A model generated the notes under the pieces. It saw only the letters and a list, made by a program, of their open reading frames with translations, was not told the origin of the DNA and searched no databases. Positions 1-7,274 of a DNA stretch of 64,000 nucleotides are shown one piece after another. The first letter of the stretch is position 1. Every line of letters begins with the position of its first letter. The DNA is from an uncultured Collinsella sp. GTDB taxonomy: Bacteria > Actinomycetota > Coriobacteriia > Coriobacteriales > Coriobacteriaceae. The stretch spans positions 4,036-68,035 of the forward strand of contig UQKV01000007.1 of assembly GCA_900541665.1 (NCBI GenBank), read 5' to 3'. The translations under genes and the position numbers were made by a program.

Positions 1-2
1 AA

Positions 3-503
3 TACACCCTGCTCGACGATCTGCTCGTGGATGGCAAGAAGCCGGGGTCATGGGGAGTCTTTATGACGCGCTCCGAGATGTATACGCAGGCGGCGCAGAT
101 GAACGGCATGATTAGCTATCTGGCCATCTACATTGGCTTTGTACTGGTCGTTGCGTGCGCGGCGATTCTGTCGATCCAGCAGCTCTCCAATGTGGCCGAC
201 GGCAGCCGCAGCTATCGTGTGCTGGCGCAGATCGGCTGTGACGACCGCCAGATTCGCCATTCGGTGATGGCGCAGCAAGCGGTATTCTTCCTGTTCCCGT
301 TGGCAGTGGGCCTGGCGCACTCCTTTGTGGCACTTAAGGTGATCATCGAGATGGTGAGCATTTTCGGAGCTATGAGCATCGGCGGCACCGTGGGCCTCAC
401 CTGTGCAATCTTCCTGGCGGCCGACGGCGGCTACTTCCTAGTGACCTACCTCATGAGCACCGGCATGGTACGAGCCGCTATCGCCACCCGCTACAGCGAG
501 TAA
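3..503 (+). CDS. C-terminal part of an FtsX-like ABC transporter permease (5' end outside the window)
   Basis: The reading frame is open to the left edge of the window, so only the last ~167 codons are visible. The fragment has at least three hydrophobic segments (roughly residues 38-60, 95-120 and 130-150). Between the first two lies the short charged stretch YRVLAQIGCDDRQIR, which resembles the cytoplasmic coupling region of BceB/FtsX-type permeases ('vL..iG.s..qi'). Such permeases pair with an MacB-like ATPase in peptide sensing or export, and the partner would lie upstream. A GTG at 27 could mimic a start but has no ribosome binding site. Family assignment is fairly safe; the substrate is unknown. 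Confidence 0.7.
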   Translation, partial: YTLLDDLLVDGKKPGSWGVFMTRSEMYTQAAQMNGMISYLAIYIGFVLVVACAAILSIQQLSNVADGSRSYRVLAQIGCDDRQIRHSVMAQQAVFFLFPLAVGLAHSFVALKVIIEMVSIFGAMSIGGTVGLTCAIFLAADGGYFLVTYLMSTGMVRAAIATRYSE

Positions 504-539
504 CTCGTTCAGCTCGGAATTATTGTAAGTTGAGCATAA

Positions 540-687
540 GTCAGCGAAAACGCCCCTAAGCGGCAATCTGACGTTCAGTCGTCGGTCGCGTACCGAAGTA
601 CGCTTCCCTCCTCTTTCACGTCACTTTGCTCGCTTAGGGGCGTTTGCAGCGTCGAGCCGTTACGCGGTTTGGTAAAACCGCGTAACT
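540..687 (+). repeat. Composite palindromic repeat, copy 1 (148 bp)
   Basis: The element begins GTCAGCGAAAAC. It has a 13-14 bp outer stem (AACGCCCCTAAGC against GCTTAGGGGCGTT) and ends with the tail GCAGCGTCGAGCCG followed by the hairpin TTACGCGGTTTGGTAAAACC. A 149-bp relative with the same head and tail lies at 4004-4152. The inner hairpin GCGTACCGAAGTACGC recurs in a slightly changed form near 2275. It lies just downstream of the permease gene and may also act in transcription termination. Confidence 0.8.
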
Positions 688-707
688 TCATCGTAGAAGC
701 GCGTTTG

Positions 708-781
708 CGGGCGGCGGATGCTCCTCTCCTGTCGCCCGCTCACCGAGGCCCGGCAATTGCCTTAATATCTTAAGGGCCTCG
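708..781 (+). promoter_or_regulatory. Two hairpins in the leader of the antiporter gene
   Basis: A GCGGGCG/CGCCCGC hairpin (708-739) is followed by a CGAGGCCC/GGGCCTCG hairpin (744-781). The second ends about 30 bases before the start codon and is followed by ATTTGTCC. They could be a terminator or attenuator before the permease gene. No known riboswitch consensus was recognised. Confidence 0.4.
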
Positions 782-812
782 ATTTGTCCAAGACTGAGCG
801 AAGGAGCTCATC

Positions 813-2243
813 ATGAGCGACGGAAAGAAAAAGCTTTCCTTCTTGACGGTCATCTCGACCATCATCTGCGTCGTCTTCGTTTGCGAGGCCGCCGCACCTG
901 CTGCTGCCATTGGTAACCAGCAGTTCTTCTGGTGGATCTTCCTGATTCTGACCTTCCTGCTCCCTTATGGCATGGTCGTTGCCGAGCTCGGCACTACCTA
1001 TGACGGTGAGGGTGGCATTTACGACTGGGTACGCGATGGCCTGGGCGACAAGTGGGGCGCCCGCATTTCGTACTACTACTGGGTTAACTACCCGCTGTGG
1101 ATTGCCTCGCTGGCCACTATGTTCCCGGACATTTTGGGCATGGTCTTTGGCGTCGAGTTCAATCTGATTGCCAAGATTGGTATCGACCTTGCCTTTGTGT
1201 GGATCGTCTATCTTATGGGGCGTTCCAAGGCTGCTGACTCCGAGTGGGTCCTGAACGGCGGCGCCATCATCAAGGTCGCCGTTGCCGTTATCGTCGGCGC
1301 TTTGGGCATTTGGTACGCCATGGAGAACGGTTTTGCGAACGATATGTCCGCTGCCACCTTCCTGCCCGAGCTCACCAACACCAGCGCGCTCGGCTACCTG
1401 TCGATCATCATCTTTAACTTCATGGGCTTCGAGGTCATCTGCACCATGACCGACGATATGACCGATCCCGCTCACGATATCCCCAAGGCTATCATCGTCG
1501 GCGGTCTGTCTATCGCCGTGATCTACCTGTTCGCTGGCTTTGGCATCGGCGCTGCTGTGTCGGCCGATTCCATCGATCCCGACTACGGCATGATTTACGC
1601 TGTCCAGACTATTGTGGGCGATTCCATGATCTTTAAGGTCATCTGCATCGCCTTCCTGATCACGCTGTTCGCCAACATGGCTGCCTGGTCCTTCGGCGTC
1701 AACTCCGTTGCTCGCTATGCTGCCGAGCATGGCAACATGCCCAAGGTCTTCGCCTCGATGATCTCGGATGACGACATGCCCAACGGCGCCAACCTGGTCA
1801 ACGCCATCGTTGCCTCCCTGGTGCTGTGCCTGCAGCTGGTTCCCGTCGACGCCATCTCCAACGGTGTCTTCTGGATGCTCTTCGGTACCTCCGTTGTCTT
1901 TCTGCTGCTGACCTACATCCCGATGTTCCCTGCATTCCTCAACCTTCGTAAGAACGACCCCAACCGTGAGCGTATCTTTACGTTCCCGTTTAAGGGCGCC
2001 ATGATGAAGGTCATGCTGGCTATTCCCTGCATCGAGCTGATTCTGGCTATCGTTGCAACGCTGATTCCGTTCTCTGTCGATGAGATTGGCGATAAGGTCC
2101 CGATGATCGTCATCTTCATCGTGCTCTTGCTTATTGGCGAGGTTGTCCGCGTCGTCAGTGCTAAGGGCCGCGAGACCGAGTACAAGGGTCTCACTCCCGA
2201 GCTGGCTGCTCAGCGCCTCGCTGAGGAGTCCGAGGAGGACTAG
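813..2243 (+). CDS. APC-superfamily amino acid/polyamine antiporter, possibly agmatine/putrescine exchange
   Basis: A 476-residue, very hydrophobic protein with about 12 predicted membrane spans, which is the normal size for the APC superfamily. The N-terminal span is followed by an EAAAPAAAIG segment, and YGMVVAELGTTYDGEGGIYDWV resembles the first part of GadC/YjeM-type amino acid antiporters. AGCGAAGGAGCTCATC supplies a ribosome binding site for the ATG. The next gene is agmatine deiminase, so exchange of external agmatine for a decarboxylated product such as putrescine is a reasonable guess from context. Glutamate/GABA-type exchange is an alternative, since sequence alone does not fix the substrate. 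Confidence 0.75.
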   Translation: MSDGKKKLSFLTVISTIICVVFVCEAAAPAAAIGNQQFFWWIFLILTFLLPYGMVVAELGTTYDGEGGIYDWVRDGLGDKWGARISYYYWVNYPLWIASLATMFPDILGMVFGVEFNLIAKIGIDLAFVWIVYLMGRSKAADSEWVLNGGAIIKVAVAVIVGALGIWYAMENGFANDMSAATFLPELTNTSALGYLSIIIFNFMGFEVICTMTDDMTDPAHDIPKAIIVGGLSIAVIYLFAGFGIGAAVSADSIDPDYGMIYAVQTIVGDSMIFKVICIAFLITLFANMAAWSFGVNSVARYAAEHGNMPKVFASMISDDDMPNGANLVNAIVASLVLCLQLVPVDAISNGVFWMLFGTSVVFLLLTYIPMFPAFLNLRKNDPNRERIFTFPFKGAMMKVMLAIPCIELILAIVATLIPFSVDEIGDKVPMIVIFIVLLLIGEVVRVVSAKGRETEYKGLTPELAAQRLAEESEED

Positions 2244-2249
2244 AGCACC

Positions 2250-2330
2250 CGGATTCGGGGCTCCAACCTTCCTCGCGTACCAACGTACGCTTCGTCTGGC
2301 TTGTCACTCCCGACTCGGGACACTCTAGCC
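2250..2330 (+). repeat. Imperfect palindrome related to the 540-687 element
   Basis: Outer arms around CCCGGATTCGGGG and CTCCCGACTCGGG enclose the hairpin CGCGTACCAACGTACGCTTC. This matches the inner hairpin of the 540 element except for a few loop bases. It starts directly after the antiporter stop codon. It could serve as a terminator, but no T-run follows. Confidence 0.55.
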
Positions 2331-2369
2331 TCTTCGGAGGCGTGCCCAAGCAACAGGTTTGCTAACCTT

Positions 2370-2611
2370 TCTCTGAGGTTGGTGTGAGCTATTGCTCCGG
2401 TAACCACCGCCCGCCCCAATCTCTCTTCCGTATCCTTCGTGCGTTTTGTCTCCGTGCACCGGGTTACGTCGTCGCTTGCCGGTGCGACATCCGTGAAAAC
2501 CGGTGCCAGGCGCCCCGACCTTTGCCGGGGAACGGGCGCCTACCATCTCTTGGTTTTAGGCTGCGGGTAACCCGTCCGCAGCAAGCGATCGTTCGATTTG
2601 GAGGAAATCTT
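2370..2611 (+). promoter_or_regulatory. Long structured leader of agmatine deiminase
   Basis: About 240 bases without a convincing gene precede aguA. Three stem-loops can be drawn: CACCGG...CCGGTG (about 2457-2507), AGGCGCCCCG...CGGGCGCCT (about 2508-2540), and GCTGCGGG...CCGCAGC just before the ribosome binding site TTGGAGGAAAT. The last could regulate access to the start. The open frame continues upstream of the ATG but has no ribosome binding site there. No known riboswitch class was recognised. Confidence 0.4.
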
Positions 2612-3817
2612 ATGCGTACGATCACCGAGTCCGAGTCCACTCCTAAGGCCGACGGCTTCTTTATGCCCGCTGAGTTCGCTCCGCAGGATCGCGTGTGGAT
2701 GGGTTGGCCCCACCGCACCGACACCTGGGCCCACGGCGCCAAACCGGCTCAGAAGCAGTATGCCGCCATCGCTCGCGCCATCGCCGAGTTCACCCCGGTC
2801 ACCATGTGCGCCAACCAGGCCGACTACGCCAACTGCAAGGCCGCCTTTGAGGAAGACGAGAACGTCACCGTTATCGAGATGACCACCGACGACGCTTGGT
2901 TCCGCGACACCGCTGCCACTTTTGTTATCAATGGCAAGGGCGATAAGCGCGCCAACCACTGGCACTTCAACGCCTACGGCGGCCTCGTCGACGGCCTCTA
3001 TTTCCCGTGGGACAAGGACGAGCAGATTGCCCTTAAGATGGCTGAGCTTTCCGGCTGCCGTCGCTATCGTCCCGATGACATGATCCTCGAGGGCGGCTCC
3101 ATCACCGTCGACGGCGAAGGCACCGTGGTCGTGACCGACCAGTGCCTGCTTTCCCCGGGCCGCACCTGCTCTGCGGTTCTGGAGGAGGAAGAGGATCCCG
3201 AGTCCATCTGGCCCAAGTTCCACAAGAAGTTTGAGCCCTGGAGCGAGGAACTTCGCGCCTATATGGACGAGCACCTCAAGGATTACCTGGGTGTCGAGAA
3301 GGTCATCTGGGTCAAGGAGGGCATCGACCCCGAGGAGACCAACGGCCACATCGATGATGTCGCTACGTTCATCGCTCCGGGCGTCATGGCCTGCATCTGG
3401 ACCGACGATCCCGAGTATCCGTTCTACGAGCAATGCCATGCTGTCTACGAGACCCTTTCCAACGCCGTTGACGCCAAGGGCCGCAAGATGAAGGTCTACA
3501 AGCTCTGTATGCCTGTGAACCCGCTGTTCATGGACCAGGCTTCCTGCGACACCATCGACGCCGACGAGAACGCCGAGCCGCGCGTTGCCAACGAGCCGCT
3601 GATCGCCTCCTACATGAACTACCTGGTCACCAACCACGGCGTTATCGTCCCGCAGTACGGCGACGAGAACGATCAGCTTGCCGTTGACACGCTCCAGAAG
3701 ATCTACGACGAGGTCTGGGGCGAGGGCGTCTACAAGTGCGTCGGCGTTCAGTCCGAGCAGGTTGTCTTTGGCGGCGGCAATATCCACTGCATTACGCAGC
3801 AGGAGCCCTCGGCGTAA
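2612..3817 (+). CDS. aguA: Agmatine deiminase
   Basis: Converts agmatine to N-carbamoylputrescine and ammonia in the cytoplasm. This 401-residue protein has the landmarks of the peptidylarginine-deiminase fold: the substrate Asp region WFRDTAATFV, the LEGGS segment, the NGHIDD catalytic His near residue 246, and GGGNIHC with the nucleophilic Cys at residue 393. It is about 30 residues longer than most AguA proteins. The ATG at 2612 was chosen because GGAGGAAATCTT precedes it. Putrescine carbamoyltransferase and carbamate kinase, which normally complete the ATP-yielding pathway, are not adjacent. The upstream antiporter probably supplies agmatine. Confidence 0.93.
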   Translation: MRTITESESTPKADGFFMPAEFAPQDRVWMGWPHRTDTWAHGAKPAQKQYAAIARAIAEFTPVTMCANQADYANCKAAFEEDENVTVIEMTTDDAWFRDTAATFVINGKGDKRANHWHFNAYGGLVDGLYFPWDKDEQIALKMAELSGCRRYRPDDMILEGGSITVDGEGTVVVTDQCLLSPGRTCSAVLEEEEDPESIWPKFHKKFEPWSEELRAYMDEHLKDYLGVEKVIWVKEGIDPEETNGHIDDVATFIAPGVMACIWTDDPEYPFYEQCHAVYETLSNAVDAKGRKMKVYKLCMPVNPLFMDQASCDTIDADENAEPRVANEPLIASYMNYLVTNHGVIVPQYGDENDQLAVDTLQKIYDEVWGEGVYKCVGVQSEQVVFGGGNIHCITQQEPSA

Positions 3818-3827
3818 CTGTCTGTCT

Positions 3828-3925
3828 TCCCGAGGCACGGCACCTTGCCCTTCAATCGTCGGGCATGACCCTTAAGGTCTATGCCCTCCTCTTTCGCGGG
3901 AATCTGCCGCACCTCAGAAACCCAG
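3828..3925 (+). repeat. Palindromic segment related to the inner core of the 4004-4152 element
   Basis: The hairpin GGGCATGACCCTTAAGGTCT continuing to ATGCCC, with CTCCTCTTTC after it, corresponds to the inner hairpin of the neighbouring 4004-4152 element read on the other strand (GGCATGACC...GGTCAATGCC). It lies right after aguA and may serve as its 3' end. The rest of 3926-4003 shows nothing recognisable. Confidence 0.5.
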
Positions 3926-4003
3926 CCGGTCAAGCGGACCGACGTAGCTAGTTACCGCATTAGTCATTGGTACCAACCCTGGCAACGATGCAGGTCGAAA
4001 AAC

Positions 4004-4152
4004 GTCAGCGAAAACCCGCCAGAGCGAGCAAGGTGCCTTGAAGCGAGGCGGCATTGACCTTTTGGTCATGCCGTCGAAGCTGAAAGGCAGATTGCCGTTC
4101 TGGCGGGTTTGCAGCGTCGAGCCGTTACGCGGTTTGGTAAAACCGCGTAACT
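4004..4152 (+). repeat. Composite palindromic repeat, copy 2 (149 bp)
   Basis: It has the same head (GTCAGCGAAAAC) and tail (GCAGCGTCGAGCCGTTACGC and the following hairpin) as the 540-687 copy. The outer stem sequence differs (ACCCGCCAGA against TCTGGCGGGT) but is still paired. The inner segment containing GGCAATCTG...TTGCTCGCT lies in the opposite orientation to copy 1. The last bases overlap the stop codon of the minus-strand aro gene. Confidence 0.8.
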
Positions 4153-5182
4153 AAATACGTTCTGCGATCTCGTGGATGAGGTAGTCGGTCTTTTCCCAGC
4201 CCAGGCACGGGTCGGTGATCGACTTGCCAAAGACGCCGCCGTCGACCGGCTGGTTGCCGTCCTCCAGGTAGGACTCGATCATAAAGCCCTTGACCAGCTT
4301 GGAGATGGACTCGTTGCGGCGGCAGCTGTCGAGCACCTCCTTGCAAATGCGATACTGCTCCAGCGGGCGCTTGCCCGAGTTGTCATGGTTGCAGTCGATG
4401 ATCGCTGCCGGATTGGCATAGCCGGCATGCTCGGTATAGCGCTCGGCCAGGCGCTCCAGGTGCTCGTAGTGGTAGTTGGGGTAGGTGCGCCCATCGAGAC
4501 CGATGTAGCCACGCATAACGGCGTGCGCGAGCGGATTGCCGTCGCACTCGACCTCCCAATTGCGGAAGATGAAGCTCTGGTGCGCCTGCGCGGCGTAAAT
4601 GGAGTTGAGCATAACGGTGGTAGAGCCGGCAGTAGGATTCTTCATGCCGACGGGTACCGAAATGCCGCTCGACACCAGGCGATGCTCCTGGTTCTCGACC
4701 GAGCGTGCGCCCACGGCAACATAGCTCAGCAGGTCAACGAGGTACTGATAGTTTGACGGATAGAGCATCTCGTCGGCGGTGAAGAAGCCCGTTTCCTCAA
4801 TAACGCGCAGGTGCATATGGCGGATGGCCTTGACGCCCTCGAGCAGGTCGTCGGGAGCCTCGGGGTTGGGGTTGTGCAGAAGACCCTTGTAGCCGGTGCC
4901 CTTGGTGCGCGGCTTATTGGTGTAGACGCGCGGAATGATGATGAGCTTGTCCTTGACCTCCTCGGCGGTCTTGGCCAGTCGGTTCATGTACTCAAGCACT
5001 GAATCCTCGCGGTCGGCAGAGCACGGGCCGATGATGAGCACCTTGCGTGCGTCCTCGCCGGTAAAGACTTTGGCGACCTCGGCGTCAAATGCCTGCTTTT
5101 TGGCGGTAAGCTCGGCAGAAAGCGGCATTTCCTCGCGGATCTCCATGGGGATCGGCAGCCTGCGTTTGAATTCCATGGCCAT
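4151..5182 (-). CDS. aroF: 3-deoxy-7-phosphoheptulonate (DAHP) synthase, class I
   Basis: Catalyses the first step of the shikimate pathway, condensing phosphoenolpyruvate with erythrose 4-phosphate. The 343-residue protein has the standard class I (AroFGH) blocks in order: VLIIGPCSA near residue 50, RVYTNKPRTKGTGYKG near 95, VGARSVENQEHR, VGMKNPTAGS, and the metal-site blocks DCNHDNSGK and MIESYLEDGNQP. Start ATG with the ribosome binding site GAGGAGACC. The gene is monocistronic with its own promoter at 5237-5265. Which aromatic amino acid inhibits it cannot be read, so the symbol is generic. Confidence 0.95.
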   Translation of the reverse strand: MAMEFKRRLPIPMEIREEMPLSAELTAKKQAFDAEVAKVFTGEDARKVLIIGPCSADREDSVLEYMNRLAKTAEEVKDKLIIIPRVYTNKPRTKGTGYKGLLHNPNPEAPDDLLEGVKAIRHMHLRVIEETGFFTADEMLYPSNYQYLVDLLSYVAVGARSVENQEHRLVSSGISVPVGMKNPTAGSTTVMLNSIYAAQAHQSFIFRNWEVECDGNPLAHAVMRGYIGLDGRTYPNYHYEHLERLAERYTEHAGYANPAAIIDCNHDNSGKRPLEQYRICKEVLDSCRRNESISKLVKGFMIESYLEDGNQPVDGGVFGKSITDPCLGWEKTDYLIHEIAERI

Positions 5183-5236
5183 AGGGGTCTCCTCAATCTA
5201 TAGAAAGAGCAATAAGCGTATTGTCGAATGCTCGGC

Positions 5237-5265
5237 ATTATCCGCTGTCGCACGCTAAAGTGCAA
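5237..5265 (-). promoter_or_regulatory. Candidate sigma70-type promoter of the DAHP synthase gene
   Basis: On the minus strand, TTGCAC and GATAAT are separated by exactly 17 bases, about 55 bases upstream of the start codon. No leader peptide or attenuator is evident between promoter and gene. Confidence 0.55.
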
Positions 5266-5280
5266 GCCCTTGTTACCCCG

Positions 5281-5336
5281 AAACCTACCAAAAAGGGACA
5301 GGTTTATTTTGGCAGGTTTTATCTGGGAAAATGTCG
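5281..5336 (+). repeat. GGGACAGG-core hairpin repeat, copy R1
   Basis: The stem is CCTACCAAAA/TTTTGGCAGG around the loop AGGGACAGGTTTA, followed by TTTATCTGGGAAAATGTCG. Five more copies lie at 35719, 36820 (inverted), 44779, 46897 and 60502. Confidence 0.85.
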
Positions 5337-5406
5337 GCACTCGCCGGAAGGGGGGGTCGGCGTACGGCACGCTGGAGCAAGTTGGATCTTCTGCGGCATA
5401 CCCCGT

Positions 5407-5632
5407 GGGCAAAAAATGGCAAATATGAGTACTGTTGCTGGCGTAGTCTCATATCGAGCTTACAAGATAATAGGCACAACAGCAAATATGTTCATTAACG
5501 TTGGCACACAGAAGCATGCTAACGGGCGTTTTGATTAATTTGAAGGCGTATAGAAGCCGCAAAGAGGTCATTTGAGGCGGTTTTGGCTGCTACTAAAAAT
5601 GTAACAGTACTCATATTTGACCTATTTTGGCC
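5407..5632. mobile_element. MITE-like element with ~19-bp inverted ends
   Basis: CAAATATGAGTACTGTTGC at 5420-5438 is repeated inverted as GTAACAGTACTCATATTTG at 5601-5619, with 18 of 19 positions matching. The similarity extends outward (GGGCAAAAAATGG and its partner CCTATTTTGGCC). From end to end of the core is exactly 200 bp, with no coding capacity. The interior is more A/T-rich than its surroundings. A non-autonomous transposon is the simplest reading, but no target duplication was identified. Confidence 0.55.
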
Positions 5633-5718
5633 ACAGGGTCCGGAAGGGGCTGTCAATCGGGCCCCAAGAGAGCTAATTCGGGTGCCGTGGACGAAAAAAC
5701 GGGGGCGCAGGTGGTGGC

Positions 5719-7214
5719 GCGCGCAGACGTGGTGTAAGAGCGTCCTGAGGTCCGTCGCTGCAAGTCCCGATGTTACTCCTTCTTGAGACCGCGCCTCTCG
5801 ACTATCTCGTCCACTATCTCCCTGGCGCGCCGCCCGAGCGCGCGGCGCCTCCCCTCTGTCGGGGCCGGCCTGTCCGCGGGCTCGGCGAAGCCCTCGGCGG
5901 CCGAGGCCTCGGAGAACACGCGCTGCTGGGACCACTGCCCCTCGGTCTCCATGAGGCTCGCGCACGTCAGGCGCAGCATCGACTCCCTCGAGGGGAAGGA
6001 CTGCACGACCCTGTAGCGGCGCTTGATCTCGCGGTTGGCGCGCTCCTGGACGTTGTTGGTGCGGAGCTTGGCCCAGTGCGCCCTGGGGAAGGCCGTGAAC
6101 GCCAGCGCGGAGTCCTCGGCCCGCTCGAAGACCTCGCCGGCCCTGGCGGACACCGACGCCACCCAGGGCGCCGCCTCGGCCCACACGCAGCGCGCGAGGT
6201 CGGGGTCGTCCTGGTAGACCGCGGCGTGCACGAGGTCCCTGACGGCCGCCTTGGAGTCCTCGGGCCTGCCCGAGCAGGCGCTCTGGAGGTTGCGCTGCAG
6301 GTGCGTCACGCAGCGCTGCCAGGCGCAGCCCTGGAACAGGCGCGAGACGGCGGCCACGAGCCCGGCGTGGCTGTCGGAGACCACGAGGCGGACGCCGGCC
6401 AGCCCGCGCTCGCGCAGCCCGCCGAGGAATGCCGCCCAGGAGTCCTCGCTCTCGGTGTCGACCACGTCGCAGCCCAGGAAGTGCTTGCGCCCGTCGGCGC
6501 CCAGCCCGATCGCGGTCACGACGCCCTGCGAGACGACCGACGAGCCGACCCTGCAGCTCATGTAGGTGGCGTCGAGCCACAGGTAGCAGCACGGCGTGCC
6601 CGACAGGTCGCGGCGGCGGAACTCCGCCACCTCGGCGTCGAGGTCGGAGCAGAGGCTCGAGACCTCCGAGCTCGACAGCGAGGATATGCCCAGCCTGGAC
6701 GCCACGCGCTCGACCTTGCGGGTGGACACGCCGCACACGTACATCTCCTGCACGATGGCGGCCACCGAGGTGTCGACGCGCGACCATCGCGCGAGCATGC
6801 CCTCGGGGTAGTAGGTGCCGTGCCTGAGCTTGGGTATCTCGAGCTCCACGTCGCCCACGGCGGTCTTGAGCGACCTGGGGCGGTAGCCGTTGCGGCTGTT
6901 CTCCCTGCCGTCGCTGCGCTCGTTGCGGCCCGCGCCGCACATCTGCTGGGCCTCGGAGTCCATCAGTGCGTTCATCACGCTGCCCAGCACCCTGCACGCG
7001 AACTCGCGCGCGTCGCCGCACTCCTGCCAAAGCCTCGCCGCCTCGAGGGCCTCGTCGCGGCCGAGGCGCAGTACACTCTCTTCTTGGGGCATCGCCTTTC
7101 CTTCCATTCGTCACCTTCATTACTCCAACGACGAATTCTAGGCGGTGCCCCCTCCCTTTCAAGAAAGGGAAGAGGCGGGGCATGCCCCGCCTCTTACACC
7201 ACATCTCTGCGCGC
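5719..7214 (-). mobile_element. IS256-family insertion sequence
   Basis: One transposase gene is flanked by imperfect inverted repeats. At 5719-5740 the sequence is GCGCGCAGACGTGGTGTAAGAG, and at 7191-7214 the complement of a similar GCGCGCAGAGATGTGGTGTA string continues into AGAG. Because the outer GCGCGC is itself partly palindromic, the exact ends and any 8-9 bp target duplication cannot be fixed by eye. A GAGGCGGGGCATGCCCCGCCTC hairpin lies just inside the right end. Confidence 0.75.
5773..7107 (-). CDS. IS256-family (mutator type) transposase
   Basis: A DDE-type transposase of 444 residues, intact and of full length. Visible landmarks are the N-terminal RNGYRPRSLKTAVGDVELEIPKLR-like block (residues ~73-95), YLWLDATY with the first catalytic Asp, LVVSDSHAGL with the second, WQRCVTHLQRN, and RTNNVQERANREIKRR, which carries the characteristic C-terminal Glu. 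The start follows a weak ribosome binding site (GAAGGAAAGGC). Codon use is extremely GC-rich (AGG/GAG and GCG heavy), unlike the neighbours, consistent with acquisition by transfer. Confidence 0.93.
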   Translation of the reverse strand: MEGKAMPQEESVLRLGRDEALEAARLWQECGDAREFACRVLGSVMNALMDSEAQQMCGAGRNERSDGRENSRNGYRPRSLKTAVGDVELEIPKLRHGTYYPEGMLARWSRVDTSVAAIVQEMYVCGVSTRKVERVASRLGISSLSSSEVSSLCSDLDAEVAEFRRRDLSGTPCCYLWLDATYMSCRVGSSVVSQGVVTAIGLGADGRKHFLGCDVVDTESEDSWAAFLGGLRERGLAGVRLVVSDSHAGLVAAVSRLFQGCAWQRCVTHLQRNLQSACSGRPEDSKAAVRDLVHAAVYQDDPDLARCVWAEAAPWVASVSARAGEVFERAEDSALAFTAFPRAHWAKLRTNNVQERANREIKRRYRVVQSFPSRESMLRLTCASLMETEGQWSQQRVFSEASAAEGFAEPADRPAPTEGRRRALGRRAREIVDEIVERRGLKKE

Positions 7215-7274
7215 TACCGCGCAGGTTGTCCTGCGTCCCCGTTCTCGGGCGTCATCCGTTTCCTGCGGCCGAAT

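Noticed and set aside
5519..7204. Alternative minus-strand frame across the IS256 transposase
   Set aside because: The 444-codon frame with DDE motifs is clearly the gene; the longer frame is Arg/Gly/Pro-rich shadow sequence.
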